Part shown: positions 30,630 to 39,563 of the stretch, in pieces | Numbering within the stretch: position 1 is the first letter of the stretch | Layout: every line of letters begins with the position of its first letter | Assembly: GCA_026014665.1 (NCBI GenBank) | Contig: JAOZHX010000019.1 | Coordinates: 62,001 to 126,000, forward strand | Length of the DNA stretch: 64,000 bases | Source: Candidatus Bathyarchaeota archaeon | GTDB taxonomy: Archaea > Thermoproteota > Bathyarchaeia > Bathyarchaeales > Bathycorpusculaceae | Reading direction: 5' to 3' | Translations under genes and position numbers: made by a program | Notes under the pieces: generated by a model | The model's database searches: none | What the model was told of the DNA's origin: nothing | Seen by the model: the letters and a program-made list of their open reading frames with translations, nothing else

Positions 30630-32402
30630 TTGAGCAGTGAAGCTAAATGTTCCAAACCAGCCTGCGACAAATTCGTTGCCATAAACGAGTTAGCTAAGCG
30701 CAGGGGTTTTTTCTGGCCGTCGTTTGAAATTTACGGTGGAAGCGGCGGCTTTGTAACTTACGGTCCACTCGGCACACGCCTAAAACAGAACATCGAGGCG
30801 AAGCTGAGGGAACTTTTCGTCAAGAAAATCGGCATCTACGAGATGGAGTCGTCGGTGATTGCGCCGGGCAAAGTCTTTGAGGCATCCGGGCATGTTGACC
30901 ACTTCAAAGAGCCCATGGTCGAATGTCAAAACTGCCACGGCAGATTCCGCGCTGACCACTTGCTCGAAGAAAAGGGAATCAGCGCTGCCGAAGCCGAAAA
31001 AATGAGCCTCGAAAAGACTGGGCAAGAGCTTGAGCGGCATGGCGTTGTTTGTCCTGACTGCGGCGGCAAATTCAACCCGCCCACGCGGTACCTCACAATG
31101 TTTGAGACCACGATTGGCCCATACCAAGGCTCAGTCGGTTACGGCAGACCCGAAGCCGCACAAAACATCTTCGTCGAATTCAACCGCCTCTACACCACCG
31201 CACGAGAGCGTCTTCCATTCGGATGCCTCCAAATCGGGCATGCGTTGCGTAACGAGATTTCACCTCGCCAAGGCTTAATCCGCCTCCGAGAATTCACAAT
31301 CGCCGACTTAGAGTTTTTCTTTGATCCCGAAGAGCCAACTTGCGACAAGCTCAAAGAAGTGGAAGACGAAGTTTTGCCCATCCTGCTATGTGAAACCCGC
31401 CTCAAAGAGTGCCAAGACACCACAGAACTGACTGTCCGGGAAGCATTGGACAGAAAAGTCATACTGTCAGAATGGCAAGCCTACTTTATGGCAATGGCTA
31501 AACGTCTCCTCATCGAGCTGGGCGTGCCAGCTAGCAAGCAGCGCTTTCTAGAAAAGCTCACTTGGGAGAAAGCCCACTACAGCAGCCAAAGCTTTGATCA
31601 AGAAGTCCTCGTTGACCGGTGGGGCTGGGTTGAAGTTAGCGGCCATGCCTACCGCACAGACTATGACCTAGCTTGCCACATGAAAGCCAGCGGCGTCGAC
31701 ATGACCGTGTACAAAGAATACCCAAACCCAATTGAAAGCGAAGAGTTAACGGTTAAACCAAACATGGCAAAACTTGGACCCGTCTATAAAGGAGAAGCCG
31801 CCAAAGTCGCCGCATTACTCGCCAAAGCGCCCGCGCAGGAAGTGGCAGACGCGATGCAAAAGCAGGGTAGCTACATCGTCGACAAGTATGAGATTAAGGC
31901 TGACCAAGTCGACATCCGAACACAGAAAACGTTGGTTCGAGGCAAACGTTTTGTACCACACGTGGTTGAACCCAGCTTCGGCTCAGACAGGCTTTTCTAC
32001 GTAGCTCTCGAGTATGCGTATGGCATAAAAGACGACCGAGTTGTCATGAGTTTCCCACGCAGCATTGCGCCGATTCAGGTTGGAGTTTACCCGTTGATGA
32101 GCAAAGACGGCTTAGACGTTAAAGCTAAAGAGGTGCAGAGTATGCTGGCGTGTGAGGGCTTTATGACAGAATTCGACGAAACAGGCTCCATTGGCAGGCG
32201 CTATGCTCGCGCAGACGAGGCAGGCGTACAGTTGGGCATAACCATAGACTACGACACGTTAAAAGACTCGACAGTTACCATCCGCGACCGAGACAGTTGG
32301 CAGCAAGTCCGCACCCCAATCAAAGACTTACCGAAGCTATTGCACCAATTCTTCGAGGGCAAGCTAAACTTCCCGCAGTTAGGGATAATTATAGAAACTT
32401 AG
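30630..32402 (+). CDS. glyS: glycyl-tRNA synthetase, archaeal/eukaryotic type
   Basis: The 590-residue class II enzyme charges tRNA-Gly. The opening RRGFFWPSFEIYGG and GFVTYGPLGTRLKQNIE are those of the alpha2 archaeal/eukaryotic form. A zinc ribbon is inserted early (CQNCHGRF and CPDCGGKF, about residues 100-150). Motif 2 is GLIRLREFTIADLEFFFDP and motif 3 VVEPSFGSDRLFYVALEYAY, followed by the anticodon-binding domain. The start is TTG at 30630; the first residues include CSKPACD, which may add to metal binding. Confidence 0.96.
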   Translation: MSSEAKCSKPACDKFVAINELAKRRGFFWPSFEIYGGSGGFVTYGPLGTRLKQNIEAKLRELFVKKIGIYEMESSVIAPGKVFEASGHVDHFKEPMVECQNCHGRFRADHLLEEKGISAAEAEKMSLEKTGQELERHGVVCPDCGGKFNPPTRYLTMFETTIGPYQGSVGYGRPEAAQNIFVEFNRLYTTARERLPFGCLQIGHALRNEISPRQGLIRLREFTIADLEFFFDPEEPTCDKLKEVEDEVLPILLCETRLKECQDTTELTVREALDRKVILSEWQAYFMAMAKRLLIELGVPASKQRFLEKLTWEKAHYSSQSFDQEVLVDRWGWVEVSGHAYRTDYDLACHMKASGVDMTVYKEYPNPIESEELTVKPNMAKLGPVYKGEAAKVAALLAKAPAQEVADAMQKQGSYIVDKYEIKADQVDIRTQKTLVRGKRFVPHVVEPSFGSDRLFYVALEYAYGIKDDRVVMSFPRSIAPIQVGVYPLMSKDGLDVKAKEVQSMLACEGFMTEFDETGSIGRRYARADEAGVQLGITIDYDTLKDSTVTIRDRDSWQQVRTPIKDLPKLLHQFFEGKLNFPQLGIIIET

Positions 32403-32477
32403 TAGCTACCTTTTTTAATGAACACACATTTAAGGATAAAATAACACATCAGGGATAGTTATAGCGGGGGCAAAACA

Positions 32478-33137
32478 GTGGTCCTTCCATCAGAAACCGA
32501 AGAACGCGTCAAACGCAGAGCGCTAAACGCTTGCCAAGATAACCTACGTAAGGTACTTGACGTTTCCAGAAAAATTCCACAGCTAGTAGAGTTCTTTGCA
32601 ATCGGGGACAAGGAAAACGCAAAAAAACTCCTCAGCGACATTAAAACTGGCGAAGAAGAAGTCGTTAAAGCACGCCGCATGGTCAGCCAAGAACTCGCTG
32701 AAATCGGCGCCATCCTCTTTGCCCGAGAAGACTTTCTCCGCTTCACAAATCTCTCAAGCGAAATAGCCGACTTCTCGGAAGGCATCGCATACTACCTGGT
32801 CGAAATCATGGAACACAACTGGACTGTTCCGCCAGAGGTTAAAAAAGACCTCCTCAAACTTTCCCTTGCCGTCCTCGATTCGGTTCTTAAACTCCGCGAG
32901 ACTATGATGGTTCTCAATTATGGACCCCAAAAAACCCTCGAACGTGCTAAAGACGTTGAAATTGCTGAGCGCATAGTTGACGGCATCTATCGGCAACTCT
33001 CCATAAAAGTCCTCGGCAGCAAACTTGATGTTCCAGTTCTTCTGCTCTTAAGAGACGTACTACAGCTTCTGGAGAACTCTGCTGACAAAGCGGAAGATGC
33101 AGCTGACGCCGCACGCATGCTTTCGTTCATTATGTAG
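32478..33137 (+). CDS. DUF47/PhoU-like helical protein
   Basis: The 219-residue all-helical protein matches the DUF47 family (PhoU-like), with a charged pattern ALNACQDNLRKVLDVSRKIP near the start and DVLQLLENSADKAEDAADAA at the end, where PhoU proteins place their metal-binding acidic triplets. Such proteins usually accompany phosphate transporters; none lies here. The start is GTG at 32478. The endA gene follows after 11 bases, so they are probably one operon. Confidence 0.85.
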   Translation: MVLPSETEERVKRRALNACQDNLRKVLDVSRKIPQLVEFFAIGDKENAKKLLSDIKTGEEEVVKARRMVSQELAEIGAILFAREDFLRFTNLSSEIADFSEGIAYYLVEIMEHNWTVPPEVKKDLLKLSLAVLDSVLKLRETMMVLNYGPQKTLERAKDVEIAERIVDGIYRQLSIKVLGSKLDVPVLLLLRDVLQLLENSADKAEDAADAARMLSFIM

Positions 33138-33148
33138 GCAGGCCTCAG

Positions 33149-33703
33149 ATGCCCAAGATCAAAGTCGAGCTTATCGAAAATTTCCTTGTTGTTTGGAACA
33201 CTACCGAAGGCACCGAACTCTACAAGACAGCCTACTACGGTAAACCTTTAGGAATCCCTAAACCAAAAATCCCTGAATTCGAGGTCCCCCTGATTTTAGA
33301 CCTCATGGAAGGGCTTTACTTAGCAGAAAAAGAAAAAATCGTCATCTACGAAAGCCCCGACCAAACCAGAGTCAGCCTTAAGAAACTGCGGCAAAAAGCC
33401 AAGCAACTCTACGATGAGTTCGAGGAAAAATACGCTGTCTACCGTGACCTGCGTGATAAGGGTTTAATCGTTACGCCTGGAATAAAGTTCGGTGTGGACT
33501 TTGCCGTTTACAAGTATGGTCCAGGTGTTGAGCATGCGCCTTACATGGTAACTGTGAAGAATGCAGACGGCGACATTTCAGCTACGGAAATCGTGAAGAA
33601 CGGCAGATTAGCCACGACCGTGCGCAAGCGCTTCATCATCGCAGTACCCGACTTGACTTCTAGAGAGGTCAAGTACTTGATGTTCAAATGGTTTAAGGCT
33701 TAA
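33149..33703 (+). CDS. endA: tRNA-splicing endonuclease
   Basis: The 184-residue enzyme cuts introns from pre-tRNA at bulge-helix-bulge motifs, leaving 2',3'-cyclic phosphate ends. The catalytic triad is visible: Tyr121 in FAVYKYGPG, His129 in EHAPYMV and Lys160 in VRKRF. The N-terminal half is the usual small helix-strand domain. The length fits the homotetrameric form or one subunit of a heterotetramer. It is the second gene after DUF47 and overlaps the convergent HEAT-like gene by four bases. Confidence 0.93.
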   Translation: MPKIKVELIENFLVVWNTTEGTELYKTAYYGKPLGIPKPKIPEFEVPLILDLMEGLYLAEKEKIVIYESPDQTRVSLKKLRQKAKQLYDEFEEKYAVYRDLRDKGLIVTPGIKFGVDFAVYKYGPGVEHAPYMVTVKNADGDISATEIVKNGRLATTVRKRFIIAVPDLTSREVKYLMFKWFKA

Positions 33704-34206
33704 TTCATCAATGCAAGTATATTCGCTGCATCTCTTCTGAGGAGGCTTTGCTGTGTTTCTTTGTACTTTTCGAAAGACAGCGATGCCACCCTCTGCTTTA
33801 TTTTGCTGTTATACATGTTGGTTGCCCTGATGATGTTTGCGAGTCCCTGAATGGCTTGCCTTGCCGTGACGAACCGCTCATCTGTACAATGGTCAAGGTA
33901 CCCATCAATGGCTCTGCTGAATTTTCCCTCGCTGTCCCACCGTACGTTCTCGGAAAGCAGCATCAAGCCTAAACTGCGCTGGGTCGCGTTTGGACTATCC
34001 AGCTTCTTTTCCAAAGTATCCCAATGTGCATAGACTAAGGGGGAAGCCTGCGATTTTGCCTGCAACAAAAGAAAAGCATGGTACCGTGCTTTCTCGTCTT
34101 TTTCCTCCAAAACTTCAATTAGGAAAGCGACGTCGGAAATTGATAGTTCTTTTGCTTTTTCCGAAATTTTGTCCTTAAACAGCGATTTTAACTCGCTAAG
34201 ATCCAT
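33700..34206 (-). CDS. HEAT-repeat-like helical protein
   Basis: The 168-residue protein consists of repeated helix pairs, for example VAFLIEVLEEKDEKARYHAF, LVYAHWDTLEKKLDSPNATQ and FVTARQAIQGLANIIRATNM, the spacing of HEAT/ARM repeats. Such domains are protein-binding scaffolds. There are no catalytic or membrane features. The gene shares its strand with the sugar nucleotidyltransferase 22 bases upstream and may be co-transcribed with it. Confidence 0.7.
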   Translation of the reverse strand: MDLSELKSLFKDKISEKAKELSISDVAFLIEVLEEKDEKARYHAFLLLQAKSQASPLVYAHWDTLEKKLDSPNATQRSLGLMLLSENVRWDSEGKFSRAIDGYLDHCTDERFVTARQAIQGLANIIRATNMYNSKIKQRVASLSFEKYKETQQSLLRRDAANILALMN

Positions 34207-34227
34207 TAACTCTATCCTCGATTATGA

Positions 34228-35523
34228 CTAGTTGGCTATTATTGTTTGGTTTTGGAATTCTCCCCTGATGCGTTGGTGCGGGTAAACTTTCGATGTGGTA
34301 AGCGAGCAGCCTTCCTCGAGTGTGACGTCGTCAGCTACGACGGACACTGCAGTTATCCTTGTTGGTTTGTGCTGGCTGGAGTTCACCGCTACGTGTCTGC
34401 CGATTATGCTGTCATAGATTTCTGCGTTATCACCGATTATCACACGATCCATGACGGCTGAGTTTGCTACCACTGCGTTTTTTCCGATACGTGTAAAGTT
34501 GTCGATACAAGAGTTAACTATGCGTACTCCATCTTCAATTTGGCAGTGACGCCCAATGAGCACTGCACCTTCGATTTCAATTTTTTTATGCTTGATTTTT
34601 TGAACGATCTCTTCCCGCCGTTTCTCTGAGTCGTTGCTTTCGCCTTGCACCCAAACAAGGCCAGCATCGGTTATTCTGCCGCCGAAATCGTTGAGTGTGG
34701 AAAAGCCGCCGTGGAGAAGGTTTTTCATGGCTTCAAGGTAATTCTTTGGCGTGCCAACATCAAACCAGTTGCCTTTAAGCGTGTATCCGTAGACTGGGCG
34801 ACCTGTTTGAATTACGTAGGGAATGAAATCGTAGCCAAAGTCCAGCCTGTTCTTTTCTTTGATGATTTGTTGGACACCTTTTTCTTTGAAAATCTTTTTC
34901 ACTTCAGGCGAAACAACGTACAAGCCTGTGTTGGCTAGGTTACTGGGCGCATCTTTAGGTAAGGGTTTCTCAACAAAGCGTTGGATACGACCTTCTTTGT
35001 CGATGTCAGCGATGCCTAAGCCCTCAACACTTTCAACTTCGCGTAGCACGATTGTGAGGCAAGCGCCTTTTTCTTTATGGTAGTCGACGAGGCTTTTCAC
35101 TTTGATATCAAAAATGTTATCGCCTTGCACTGCAAAGACGGGGTTGTTGAGTTCATAATATTCCATGTTAATGCGCGCTGAATCAGCACTGCCGAGGTCA
35201 TCTACGTTAGGCTGATATTTTATGTGAATTCTAGGTTTGATGTTGTAGCGTGCACTAAAGCCATAGCCCGATTCAAAATAATCAAACAGGTCACGATAGT
35301 TTGTGTATCCTTTGACGCCGAATATGAAGTTGCGGATGCCTTGGCTTGCTAGTGAAAGTAGCGAGAACTCCACCAGTGGTCTGTTTAGCAGGCGGAGACA
35401 GGCTTTGCTTGTTTCTGCTGTTAAGGGCAGAAGGCGGGTGGCTTTTCCTCCGACGGGGATGATTACTCTGATTTTTTCGGGAGCATAATTGTCTCCGACT
35501 AGGGGGGCATAATTGTCACTCAT
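34228..35523 (-). CDS. sugar-phosphate nucleotidyltransferase with left-handed beta-helix tail
   Basis: The ATG at 35523 is chosen (431 residues) because GGTGA stands five bases before it and a TATA box ACTTTAAAAGG near 35570 precedes it; the frame itself is open to 35607. The N-terminal domain has IRVIIPVGGKATRLLPLT, the loop that binds NTP, KACLRLLNRPLVEF, and FAVQGDNIFDIK. The C-terminal part holds hexapeptide repeats (VLIGRHCQIEDGVRIVNSCI, VIIGDNAEIYDSIIG). It makes NDP-sugars for glycan synthesis; the sugar cannot be decided. Confidence 0.9.
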   Translation of the reverse strand: MSDNYAPLVGDNYAPEKIRVIIPVGGKATRLLPLTAETSKACLRLLNRPLVEFSLLSLASQGIRNFIFGVKGYTNYRDLFDYFESGYGFSARYNIKPRIHIKYQPNVDDLGSADSARINMEYYELNNPVFAVQGDNIFDIKVKSLVDYHKEKGACLTIVLREVESVEGLGIADIDKEGRIQRFVEKPLPKDAPSNLANTGLYVVSPEVKKIFKEKGVQQIIKEKNRLDFGYDFIPYVIQTGRPVYGYTLKGNWFDVGTPKNYLEAMKNLLHGGFSTLNDFGGRITDAGLVWVQGESNDSEKRREEIVQKIKHKKIEIEGAVLIGRHCQIEDGVRIVNSCIDNFTRIGKNAVVANSAVMDRVIIGDNAEIYDSIIGRHVAVNSSQHKPTRITAVSVVADDVTLEEGCSLTTSKVYPHQRIRGEFQNQTIIAN

Positions 35524-35617
35524 GGGTTCACCAGCAAGTTTGTTATGATATTGGTTACATCTACCTTTTAAAGTATCTTTAAAGGAATGCCAATCGTTAA
35601 CTATCAACAGATTAGCT

Positions 35618-36040
35618 TTAGAGAGGTTTCTTGTAAGTTGGGAGTCTAATGAGGTGTACGCTAACGCCGATTGCTATGGCGAATAAAATCAGTTGTGCTA
35701 CGAAAACTTCGTTAACTACAAAGAAAGCGGAATATAGGATCGTGAGCCAAAGCACAGCTATAGCGACGATTTTTGTTTTCATCGGGATGCCTTTTCCCTG
35801 CTGATAGTTTCTTATGTATTCTCCAAACCAACGATTGTTTAATAGCCACCTATGCATGCGTTCGGAACTTCGAAGGTAGCAACCTGCGGCAAGCAACAAG
35901 AACGGTGTGGTGGGAAGAATGGGCAAAAATACGCCTATAGCTCCAAGGGCAACAGAGACAGTACCTGCGATTACCAGTAGCACCCTGATTACTTTGGGTT
36001 TCTTTTTGATCGCGTTCGTTGAAGAGGGAGCGCTGGTCAT
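35618..36040 (-). CDS. DUF454 (YbaN-like) inner membrane protein
   Basis: The 140-residue protein has three to four membrane helices and the DUF454 core VSVALGAIGVFLPILPTTPF, then LLLAAGCYLRSSERMHRWLL and WFGEYIRNYQQGKGIPMKTK. The function of this widespread family is not known. The start ATG is at 36040; the gene is divergent from ubiA. Confidence 0.88.
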   Translation of the reverse strand: MTSAPSSTNAIKKKPKVIRVLLVIAGTVSVALGAIGVFLPILPTTPFLLLAAGCYLRSSERMHRWLLNNRWFGEYIRNYQQGKGIPMKTKIVAIAVLWLTILYSAFFVVNEVFVAQLILFAIAIGVSVHLIRLPTYKKPL

Positions 36041-36146
36041 TGTTGTTCATTGTTAAGTGGATTATCGAGCATAAAAAACATACGTTATTTAAGCAGTCAA
36101 GTGAAATATCACTACTAAACCAATGTGCCAGTGGGTTAAAATAGGT

Positions 36147-37007
36147 ATGAGTAAACTCGGCGCCTTCGCTCGGTTAATGCGACCAGTCAACTGTGCAATG
36201 ATGGGGTTCGCTGTGTTTGTTGGTGCGGTTCTTGCCAGCCCACAACTTGGAGACCTCAGGTGGCTAAACGTTTTGTTTGGGTTCCTCACAGGTTTTTTGT
36301 TCTGCGGTGCCGCCATGGTTATCAACGACTACTACGACCGCAAAATCGATGCCATAAATGAACCCCAGCGTCCAATCCCAAGCGGTACAGTGAAGCCAAA
36401 AGAAGCATTGGCTTTCATGATAGCGCTGGTTGCGGTGGGTTTCGGTTTTTCACTGCTCGTGCAGCCATTCGGTTTGCTTTGTTTTTTGGTGGCAGCCGCT
36501 TCTTTAGCTATAACTGCAACTTATTTGACGGTTGGAAAACGCAGTGGGTTACCGGGCAATTTTTTGGTCAGCGCTTGTGTGGCTATCCCCTTCCTCTACG
36601 GAAGCATCACCGTGATTGGTTATGTAGGACTAAACGTGGTTTTGTTTGCTTCCATGGCTTTTCTCTCCAACACTGGCAGAGAAATCACAAAAGGCATCGT
36701 AGACACCAAAGGCGACAGCGCTGAAGGCGTAAAAACGTTAGCTGTGCGGTTGGGCGAAAGAAAAGCAGCAATTACAGCTGTGGCTTTCTACATGTTTGCG
36801 GTGGCTTTGACACCCGTGACCTGGCTGTTGCATCTAGTAGGTGTTTGGTTTGTGCCGTTTGTTTTGGTGACTGATGTGGGGTTGGTGGTTTGTTCAGCAG
36901 TTTTGCTGCTAGACCCTTCTCGTGAAAAGGCTCGTAGAATTAAGAATGCTGTTTTGCTGTTGTTTTTGATGGGACTATTAGCATATATCTTCGGCGTGCT
37001 AGCATAA
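36147..37007 (+). CDS. ubiA: UbiA-family prenyltransferase, probable digeranylgeranylglyceryl phosphate synthase
   Basis: The membrane protein (286 residues from ATG 36147; 294 from ATG 36123) has about eight helices and both aspartate-rich UbiA motifs: VINDYYDRKIDAINEPQRPI near residue 60 and TKGIVDTKGDSAEGVKTLAV near residue 190. In archaea this type attaches the second geranylgeranyl chain to geranylgeranylglyceryl phosphate, the last prenylation of the membrane lipid core. RLMRPVNCAMMGFAV at the start is typical. A TATA-like GTTATTTAAGC lies about 30-55 bases upstream. Confidence 0.9.
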   Translation: MSKLGAFARLMRPVNCAMMGFAVFVGAVLASPQLGDLRWLNVLFGFLTGFLFCGAAMVINDYYDRKIDAINEPQRPIPSGTVKPKEALAFMIALVAVGFGFSLLVQPFGLLCFLVAAASLAITATYLTVGKRSGLPGNFLVSACVAIPFLYGSITVIGYVGLNVVLFASMAFLSNTGREITKGIVDTKGDSAEGVKTLAVRLGERKAAITAVAFYMFAVALTPVTWLLHLVGVWFVPFVLVTDVGLVVCSAVLLLDPSREKARRIKNAVLLLFLMGLLAYIFGVLA

Positions 37008-37218
37008 AAATTAAAAAATTTTTTGATGTAGCGGTTAATTGAATTTTGTCCGATAATTATATATTCGATTAAATACGTATTTTGAATAATTCTAAAGTTC
37101 TCAGCTAATCCATTGGGAGAGTGAACAAATTTAGTCGCGTTATTGACGCTTCAGCCTTCATCTCACTGGTTCAATCCAACTCAATTTTCGTTGATTCATC
37201 TACCTTTAGTGAGCTATT

Positions 37219-39483
37219 ATGAGACTGTCAACTCAATTCAAAATAACCCTCCTGTTCTTTAGCATCGTACTAATCGTTATCGCCACCTCTGAGGCCGTTG
37301 CCTCTCAGCAAATTGAGCGGACTCGTTCTCAGGAAAACTTGGCCAACAGCATTGTCCGAGGTGCCAGCGAATTAACGTACCTGTCAAATGATTATGTGAT
37401 TTATCAGGGGAGTCAACAGCTCAGCGATTGGCAAGCAAGCTACAACACGCTTTCCACCAATGTCGGCAATCTAAATGTAGTTTCTCGACAGCAGCAGGCG
37501 CTTGTAGATGATATGGAAGTAACTCAGCAGCGCTTGAAGGATTCATTCGATTCATTGGTTTCATTGATTGAAAAATCGCAAAGCTCAGTTTCCCAGCCCC
37601 AGGTGTCTTCTCAAGCGGTCCAAGGATCATGGAACGGACTGACTGTTTCCACCCAAAGACTCATCGATGACGCAATTTCTTTAGCTCAACTTCTGCGAGC
37701 ACAAGTGGATAGACTTCATCTTTTAAATGATGTATTAATGCTTCTAACTGTAGCCACATTCTGTGCATTTATTGTGGCTGTTTACCTCCAGACTTTTCGG
37801 CGGACGCTTAAATCAATTTCAGACCTTCAGCGTGGAACTGCTCTTATAGGGTCTGGAAACTGGGATTATAAGCTTAGAGAAGACAAGAAAGATGAAATTA
37901 GCGATTTGTCTAAAGCTTTCAACCAGATGGCTTCTAATTTCAAAGCAACTACCGCCTCAAAGGAAGATTTAGAAAGAGAAATAACCCAACGCAAAAAAAT
38001 TGAAGAAGCACTTGTTCGAAGCGAAGAAAAATATCGACTACTAGTCGAGAGCCCAAATAGCATCGTGATGACGGTTGACCCAGCCCTCAACATTACCTAC
38101 ATGAACAAATTCGGGCTCGATTTTTTCGGCTACCCCCCTGAAGAATTAATTGGAAAATGTGTCATAGGCACCACGATTCCGTTCAAAGATGAGGAGGGGA
38201 GAGATCTCGCTGAGATGGCTAGAGACATCGTTAGGCATCCTGAGAAATACAAGACCAATGTCCACCAAAACATGCAAAAAGGCGGAAAATTAGTTTGGGT
38301 CTCATGGTCAAACAGCGCTAGATATGATAGAGACGGCAAATTAGTTGAGGTTCTATCCGTAGGCAACGACATCAGCAACCTCAAAGAAGCTGAGGCAAAA
38401 CTGCGTGCCAGTGAAATTTGGATGGCAACTTCGTTCTATACTCGAAACCTCATTGAAGCTAGCCTCGACCCCCTTGTCACAATCGATCCTGATGGGAAAA
38501 TTATGGATGTCAATAAAGCAACCGAACTTGCCACTGGATGCTCAAGAGAACAATTAATCGGAAGTGACTTCTCCAGTTACTTCACCGAACCGCAAAAGGC
38601 TGCCGCTGCATACAAACAAGCCTTCACTGAAGGATTCGTGGTGGATTATCCGTTGGCTATTCGGCATAAATCAGGAAAAGTGTTCGATGTCTTGTACAAT
38701 GCATCAGTTTACGTGGATTTAAGCGGCAAAGTACAGGGCGTTTTCGCTGCAGCAAGAGACATCACAGAACGCAAAAAGCTGGAAAAACAACTTCAAGACA
38801 AAGAACGTTTAGCAGCCATTGGAGCAACAGCAGGCATGGTTGGCCATGATATACGCAACCCGCTACAAGCCATAATCAGCGACTTGTTTTTAGCCAAATC
38901 AGAACTAGCAGATCTTACCGATAACGAACAAAAAGCAAAGGTGCTCGAGAGTTTAGATGAAATCGAGAGCAACGTAGATTACATTAACAAGATTGTTGCT
39001 GACTTGCAGGATTACGCTAGACCGCTCAACCCTAAAGCACAAGTTACCGACATAGAAGCGATAATTGATGAGATAATCTTCAGAAGCGACATACCAAAAA
39101 ACGTTAAAGTCAACGTTAACATTAGTCACGCCGCGCGCATCCTCATGGCTGACCCAGATTTTCTTAGAAGAATTATCGGCAACCTAGTCCTTAATGCCGT
39201 GCAAGCAATGCCTCAAGGAGGAAATTTAACTATTAAAGTTACAAAAGAAACACAAACTGACGAGGTCGTTTTAACCGTCGAAGATACGGGCGTTGGCATT
39301 CCTGACGAAGTGAAGGAAAAATTGTTTACGCCGATGTTCACGACGAAAGCCAAAGGACAAGGTTTCGGGTTGGCAGTGATTAAACGCATGACAGAAGCGT
39401 TAGCTGGCACCGTCACGTTCGAAAGCGAAAGCGGCAGAGGTACAAAATTCATCGTGAGATTGCCCTCATCAAACAAACACTAA
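37219..39483 (+). CDS. membrane-bound HAMP-PAS-PAS sensor histidine kinase
   Basis: The 754-residue protein has a membrane helix at residues 9-28, an external helical sensor of about 140 residues, a second helix near 172-192, a HAMP linker, two PAS domains (about 265-385 and 405-520), the phosphoacceptor helix with His near residue 543 in GMVGHDIRNPLQAI, and an ATPase domain with N-box NLVLNAVQAMP, G1 EDTGVGIP and G2 GQGFGLAV. It autophosphorylates on His after sensing an external signal. No response regulator is next to it. Its kinase core is almost the same as that of the large kinase at 55602. Confidence 0.92.
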   Translation: MRLSTQFKITLLFFSIVLIVIATSEAVASQQIERTRSQENLANSIVRGASELTYLSNDYVIYQGSQQLSDWQASYNTLSTNVGNLNVVSRQQQALVDDMEVTQQRLKDSFDSLVSLIEKSQSSVSQPQVSSQAVQGSWNGLTVSTQRLIDDAISLAQLLRAQVDRLHLLNDVLMLLTVATFCAFIVAVYLQTFRRTLKSISDLQRGTALIGSGNWDYKLREDKKDEISDLSKAFNQMASNFKATTASKEDLEREITQRKKIEEALVRSEEKYRLLVESPNSIVMTVDPALNITYMNKFGLDFFGYPPEELIGKCVIGTTIPFKDEEGRDLAEMARDIVRHPEKYKTNVHQNMQKGGKLVWVSWSNSARYDRDGKLVEVLSVGNDISNLKEAEAKLRASEIWMATSFYTRNLIEASLDPLVTIDPDGKIMDVNKATELATGCSREQLIGSDFSSYFTEPQKAAAAYKQAFTEGFVVDYPLAIRHKSGKVFDVLYNASVYVDLSGKVQGVFAAARDITERKKLEKQLQDKERLAAIGATAGMVGHDIRNPLQAIISDLFLAKSELADLTDNEQKAKVLESLDEIESNVDYINKIVADLQDYARPLNPKAQVTDIEAIIDEIIFRSDIPKNVKVNVNISHAARILMADPDFLRRIIGNLVLNAVQAMPQGGNLTIKVTKETQTDEVVLTVEDTGVGIPDEVKEKLFTPMFTTKAKGQGFGLAVIKRMTEALAGTVTFESESGRGTKFIVRLPSSNKH

Positions 39484-39563
39484 GTCTCTAACGGATAGGC
39501 TATAATTGGCAAGTATTTTCTTCAACCATCCTCTTCTCTTTAGGTTTGTCTTGTTTATTCATT